Shown: one piece after another, positions 7,429 through 9,978 of the stretch
How positions within the stretch are numbered: position 1 is the first letter of the stretch
Layout of the letters: each line of letters starts with the position of its first letter
Assembly (NCBI GenBank): GCA_029859085.1
Contig: JAOUDU010000057.1
Coordinates: 1 to 9,978 of the forward strand
Length of the DNA: 9,978 bases
Origin: Gammaproteobacteria bacterium
GTDB taxonomy: Bacteria > Pseudomonadota > Gammaproteobacteria > Pseudomonadales > Halieaceae
Reading direction: 5' to 3'
Program-made: the position numbers and the translations under genes
Notes under the pieces: generated by a model
Seen by the model: the letters and a program-made list of their open reading frames with translations, nothing else
Told to the model about the DNA's origin: nothing
Database searches by the model: none

Positions 7429-7823
7429 CGCTGGGCCCCCGCGGTAGTCGACCTGGCGGCGTCGCCCAGGTAGCGCCGGAAAGTTCGGGTATAGTCGCCC
7501 CAGTCGCGCACCCCCGGGATCAGCTCCAGGGTTTCGCCGCCGACGCACAGTGCGAGGGTCGGCAGCGCCAGCACCCGGAAGCGTGGTTGCAACGTGGCCT
7601 CGTCCGCGCTCTCGACCAGGGCCGCGCTGATTCCACCGGAATACTCCTTGAGTACCTCGCGCAGCGCAACCGCGACGTCGTGGCTGTCGCCGTGCTGGTT
7701 GCCGGGTCCGGCAAAGAACAGGACATGCAGCCCGGGAGCGGCCAGGAAGCTGTCCACGCTGGCGGCGTTCACGGTCTGCAGCACACCCCGTTCGAGCATG
7801 TCTGATATGGCAATACTATTCAC
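7425..7823 (-). CDS. hupG: HupG/HyaE thioredoxin-fold chaperone
   Basis: HupG (HyaE, HoxO) is a thioredoxin-like chaperone that binds the Tat-exported small subunit before transport. The 132-residue product has the same length as E. coli HyaE. The fold is suggested by the order of elements: beta strand GLHVLFFAGPG at about 31-41, a helix, then ISAALVE, FRVLALPTLALCVGG (with the cis-Pro position of thioredoxins) and a C-terminal helix. The redox CxxC is absent: the site after the first strand reads AGPGNQHGD. The start is the GTG at 7821-7823, supported by a good ribosome site five bases before it; the in-frame ATG at 7799 has none. The gene overlaps hupF by eight bases and hupH by four. It should act as a binding protein, not as an oxidoreductase. 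Confidence 0.9.
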   Translation of the reverse strand: MNSIAISDMLERGVLQTVNAASVDSFLAAPGLHVLFFAGPGNQHGDSHDVAVALREVLKEYSGGISAALVESADEATLQPRFRVLALPTLALCVGGETLELIPGVRDWGDYTRTFRRYLGDAARSTTAGAQR

Positions 7824-8208
7824 GGATAATCACCTCGCCTGATGTCACTGTATGCCCGTCGTATAGCCTCCCCGGCTCGTTGATCGGCAGCGCTTGCGCC
7901 GCGGGGCGCAGGTGGGGCGGCAATTGCGGCTCGCGATCGATCAGGTCTGCCAGCAGGTGCTCGAAAGACTCGCCGGCGGCAGCCCTGGTTACCGCCAGCA
8001 GGGCATCCCCGATCTGCCGCGCCTCCGGCGCCTCCAGCCTGCGGATCGCGATATTCACATGTACCAGCAGCCAGTCGCCGGGCGCGGGAGGTTGTTCCAG
8101 CAGGGAGGTCTCCACCCGCCGCACGCCATCCTCACTTTCGGCCGGGCCACAGAGGGCGACACCCCAGGTGGGAACGGACTGCACTTGCAAAGGAACTCCC
8201 AGGCACAT
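7816..8208 (-). CDS. hupF: HupF/HoxL, enzyme-specific HypC-family chaperone with long tail
   Basis: HupF (HoxL) is a HypC paralogue dedicated to the uptake hydrogenase; it handles the large-subunit precursor and, in Rhizobium leguminosarum, protects it when the enzyme is made in oxygen. The product starts MCLGVP, with the essential C2, and has the conserved His as H50 in LLVHVNIAIRRL, aligned with H46 of the HypC in this window. At 130 residues it is much longer than that 84-residue HypC. The extra part (about 75-130) contains DREPQLPPHL and ends SGEVIIRE. The ATG at 8206-8208 lies two bases after the hupD stop, with AGGAG six bases upstream. It ends in TAG, the only TAG stop among the genes here, and overlaps hupG. 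Family membership is certain; the protective role of the tail is carried over from rhizobia. Confidence 0.93.
   Translation of the reverse strand: MCLGVPLQVQSVPTWGVALCGPAESEDGVRRVETSLLEQPPAPGDWLLVHVNIAIRRLEAPEARQIGDALLAVTRAAAGESFEHLLADLIDREPQLPPHLRPAAQALPINEPGRLYDGHTVTSGEVIIRE
7829..7836 (-). promoter_or_regulatory. Ribosome binding site that fixes the hupG GTG start
   Basis: The message reads GAGGTGAT, a five-base spacer, then GTG. The match to the 16S rRNA tail is as long as that in front of hypB. It lies within the hupF coding region and favours the GTG at 7823 over the later ATG at 7799. Confidence 0.7.
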
Positions 8209-8210
8209 GA

Positions 8211-8834
8211 TCAGCTCCTGGGGAACCGCTGCAGTACCCGTTCGTCACCGTGTCGCCAGGCGGATGCCTCGTCCGGTCGCCCCGACTCGTAGCTGGCCAG
8301 GTCCAGGCCGGACGTGATAACGCCCGGAGGCGCGCCATCGGTGCGCGCGTTCAACTCGATACCGAAGCCGGCCAGGTACCCGGCGGCAATATCCAGTGCC
8401 CCGGGGATAGCGTCGCGCACCTGGGGCCGCAGGCTGCCGCCGTAGTCCTCCAGTTCCACCGGCTGCACGCCGATGAGCAGCATGTCTTCGGCGCAGCCGC
8501 CGAGCAGCCTGGCGCAGGCGATAACATCCTGCAGGCCGGCCTGGTGCAGGCTCATTTTATGGGCGCCCACGAAGGCGGGTATATCGTCGTTCTCCACCAC
8601 GCGCATCGTGGCGGGGGCATCGCCGAAGTCCACCGCGTCGAAAATGATTACCGGGTTGTGTTCGCGCAGGAGGTCGACCAGGTACAGCCCCTGGGTGCCG
8701 CCGTCGGCCACCACGACGTTGTCGGGAATATCGAAGCGCTCGGCAAAGGCCTCCACGCAGCGCACGCCAAAACCCTCATCCGCCCACAGGAGGTTGCCCA
8801 CCCCGAGCAGCAGGGCGGAGCGGGGCCGGCTCAC
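8211..8834 (-). CDS. hupD: HupD, hydrogenase maturation endopeptidase
   Basis: HupD is the nickel-dependent protease that removes the C-terminal tail of HupL after the metal centre is in place, which allows folding and export with the small subunit. The 207-residue protein starts with the family signature LLLGVGNLLWADEGFGV. Its three metal-sensing residues are E20, D66 (in FDAVDF) and H97 (in KMSLHQ), equivalent to E16, D62 and H93 of E. coli HybD with a constant shift of four. The C-terminus (from about 165) is a polar tail longer than HybD, as is common in HupD/HyaD proteins. It starts with GTG at 8832-8834, overlapping the hupC stop as GTGA; AAGGA lies about nine bases upstream. Its substrate, the HupL tail, is encoded at the right end of this window. 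Confidence 0.96.
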   Translation of the reverse strand: MSRPRSALLLGVGNLLWADEGFGVRCVEAFAERFDIPDNVVVADGGTQGLYLVDLLREHNPVIIFDAVDFGDAPATMRVVENDDIPAFVGAHKMSLHQAGLQDVIACARLLGGCAEDMLLIGVQPVELEDYGGSLRPQVRDAIPGALDIAAGYLAGFGIELNARTDGAPPGVITSGLDLASYESGRPDEASAWRHGDERVLQRFPRS

Positions 8835-9580
8835 TCCTTGTCATCCTTGAAGTAGCGCCATCCGGAAATCATCGTGGACACCAGGCTCTGGCGGCTCATG
8901 ACATCCTCGCGGATCGCAAGGTAGGTGTGGATCATGGTGAAGCAGACGATGACCCACATGCTCAGTCGGTGGATGGTATGTACATTGAAGCTGTTGCCGT
9001 ACACCGAGAACACCCAGCCGAAAGCCTTGTACCAGTAGCCGTCGATACCCTCGCCCTCGGCGTAGAGCGCGCCGCCGGTCACCACCAGGTTGAGCAGCGG
9101 CAGCAGGAATACGGTGAACATCGCCAGTTGGGCCAGCGGGTTGTGCCCTATGTATTTCTTCGGGGTCTTTTCCAGGAAGCAGTACCAGCGCACCTCGTGC
9201 AAGACCTCGCGCCACCACTTGCCACTCCACAAGGGTGGCAGGAACAGCTGGTGGGAGTGCTCGTTGCCGAAAAATGACCAGATGATGCGATAGACCAGCA
9301 GCACGATCAGCAACTGCCCGGCGATAAAATGGATCATGCGGATGTCGCCGAACAGGAAGTGGTCGGATGCCTCGCCGCCAATGGAGGGCGGGGGTTTACC
9401 GATGAGGTAGCCGGTGATCACCAGCGCGACGATGCACAGTGCGTTCATCCAGTGCCAGAAGCGCACCGGCGCCTCATACACGTACACCTTGGAAGCCGGG
9501 CTCACCACCTCGGTCGAGTGGTGGATAACCTTGCGGAAAAACCCGGAGGGCATTTTCTTGGTCTCGGATGTAGCGGCCAT
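8831..9580 (-). CDS. hupC: HupC, b-type cytochrome subunit of uptake hydrogenase
   Basis: HupC (HyaC, HoxZ) anchors the HupSL dimer on the periplasmic side of the inner membrane and passes its electrons through two b hemes to quinone. The 249-residue protein has four membrane segments at about 44-61, 84-101, 150-170 and 205-223. Likely heme ligands are H43 (FWHWMN), H84 (MIHFIAGQ), H201 or H204 (NVHTIHR) and H218 (MIHTYLA), the pattern of the Ni/Fe-hydrogenase b-type cytochrome family. The ATG at 9578-9580 was chosen because AAGGAGG lies five bases upstream; the frame is open to an ATG at 9625, but that one is inside hupL. The gap after hupL is 10 bases. Membrane-bound respiratory uptake is therefore the likely physiology of the enzyme. 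Confidence 0.96.
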   Translation of the reverse strand: MAATSETKKMPSGFFRKVIHHSTEVVSPASKVYVYEAPVRFWHWMNALCIVALVITGYLIGKPPPSIGGEASDHFLFGDIRMIHFIAGQLLIVLLVYRIIWSFFGNEHSHQLFLPPLWSGKWWREVLHEVRWYCFLEKTPKKYIGHNPLAQLAMFTVFLLPLLNLVVTGGALYAEGEGIDGYWYKAFGWVFSVYGNSFNVHTIHRLSMWVIVCFTMIHTYLAIREDVMSRQSLVSTMISGWRYFKDDKE

Positions 9581-9585
9581 GGGTG

Positions 9586-9592
9586 CCTCCTT
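9586..9592 (-). promoter_or_regulatory. Ribosome binding site of hupC
   Basis: The message reads AAGGAGG, then a five-base spacer, then the hupC ATG. The site overlaps the TAA stop of hupL, so ribosomes ending hupL stop on top of it. It decides the hupC start at 9580. Confidence 0.8.
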
Positions 9593-9978
9593 ACCGAACC
9601 GTGACGTTTGCGAGCACTTCTCCATCCGGGCTCATTACATGCGTGGAGCAGGCCAGGCAGGGATCGAAGGAGTGGATGGTGCGCAGGATTTCCAGCGGCT
9701 GCTCCGCGTTGGCCACCGGCGTGTTCATCAGGGCGGCCTCGTAGGCACCGATATTGCCATTGCCGTCCCGGGGGCCGGCATTCCAGGTGGTGGGTACCAC
9801 CGCCTGGTAGTTTTCGATGCGCTTGTCCTTGATGTGGATCCAGTGACCGAGCGCGCCCCGGGGCGCCTCGGTGAAGCCCACGCCCTTGGCCTCGTGGGGC
9901 CAGGTGTGGGGCTCCCACAGCGCGACATTGGCGGTAGCCAGGTCGCCGTTGCGGATATTGGTGATCAGCTTGTTGTAG
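9591..9978 (-). CDS. hupL: HupL, [NiFe]-hydrogenase large subunit (C-terminal 128 residues only)
   Basis: HupL is the catalytic subunit that holds the Ni-Fe(CN)2CO site and splits H2 in the periplasm. Only the last 128 residues are in the window; the reading frame enters from the right edge without interruption. They show the typical end of the family: [10 protein letters not shown], then [21 protein letters not shown], then the C-terminal ligand motif DPCLACSTH. After the His come 15 residues ending in VTVR, the tail removed by HupD. The two Cys bind nickel, and the second also bridges to iron, as known for the family. The rest of hupL and presumably hupS lie upstream, outside the window. 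The stop is TAA at 9591-9593. Group assignment (probably group 1, membrane-bound uptake) is supported by the cytochrome b gene next to it but cannot be refined without the small subunit. Confidence 0.97.
   Translation of the reverse strand, partial: YNKLITNIRNGDLATANVALWEPHTWPHEAKGVGFTEAPRGALGHWIHIKDKRIENYQAVVPTTWNAGPRDGNGNIGAYEAALMNTPVANAEQPLEILRTIHSFDPCLACSTHVMSPDGEVLANVTVR
9639..9665 (-). other. HupL C-terminal Ni-Fe ligand motif and HupD cleavage site
   Basis: This segment encodes DPCLACSTH. Family knowledge places the cut directly after the His, releasing the 15-residue peptide encoded at 9594-9638. The presence of the tail and of hupD in the same operon agree. Confidence 0.9.

Noticed and set aside
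7429..7548. Upstream extension of hupH
   Set aside because: It lies within hupG and reads as Arg/Gly/Pro-rich sequence; the ATGA overlap at 7425-7428 is a typical coupled start.
9581..9625. Earlier ATG start for hupC
   Set aside because: It lies inside the hupL tail, has no ribosome site, and the ATG at 9580 has a strong one.

Overview
The window is one compact block of [NiFe]-hydrogenase genes, all on the minus strand. It reads from right (5') to left (3') as hupL (3' end only) - hupC - hupD - hupF - hupG - hupH - hupIJ (rubredoxin fused to a HybE-type chaperone) - hupK - hypA - hypB - hypF - hypC - hypD (5' part only). The order equals the hoxKGZMLOQRTV-hypABFCDE layout of membrane-bound uptake hydrogenases in Azotobacter and Ralstonia, and hupSLCDFGHIJK-hypABFCDE in rhizobia. 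The one clear difference is that the rubredoxin and HupJ genes are a single reading frame here. hupS should lie just upstream, beyond base 9978, and the end of hypD and probably hypE just beyond base 1.

The source is a GC-rich proteobacterium, judged from third-position G/C, frequent GTG starts, mostly TGA stops and the operon type. A gammaproteobacterium is my best guess, but no ribosomal or taxonomic marker is present. The HupF/G/H/I/J/K set is typical of membrane-bound uptake enzymes that are made in the presence of oxygen.

Region 9591-9978 holds the C-terminus of the catalytic subunit with its DPCxxCxxH nickel ligands and 15-residue removable tail. Region 8831-9580 is the membrane cytochrome b that passes electrons from the hydrogenase to quinone. 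Region 4723-8834 holds enzyme-specific maturation genes: the protease that cuts the HupL tail (HupD), a HypC-like chaperone (HupF), a thioredoxin-fold chaperone (HupG), HupH, the rubredoxin-HybE fusion, and HupK, a degenerate copy of the large subunit that probably acts as an assembly scaffold. Region 1-4717 holds the general cofactor genes: HypA and HypB insert nickel, HypF makes the thiocarbamoyl/cyanide precursor (with HypE), and HypC with HypD assembles Fe(CN)2CO.

Genes overlap or are separated by at most 19 bases. No internal promoter, terminator, RNA gene, mobile element or CRISPR was found, so one long message with translational coupling is likely. The system belongs to a known class. 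The points most worth a second look are the HupI-HupJ fusion, its C-terminal twin-arginine-like motif, the paired loss of bridging cysteines in HupK, and the long tail of HupF.
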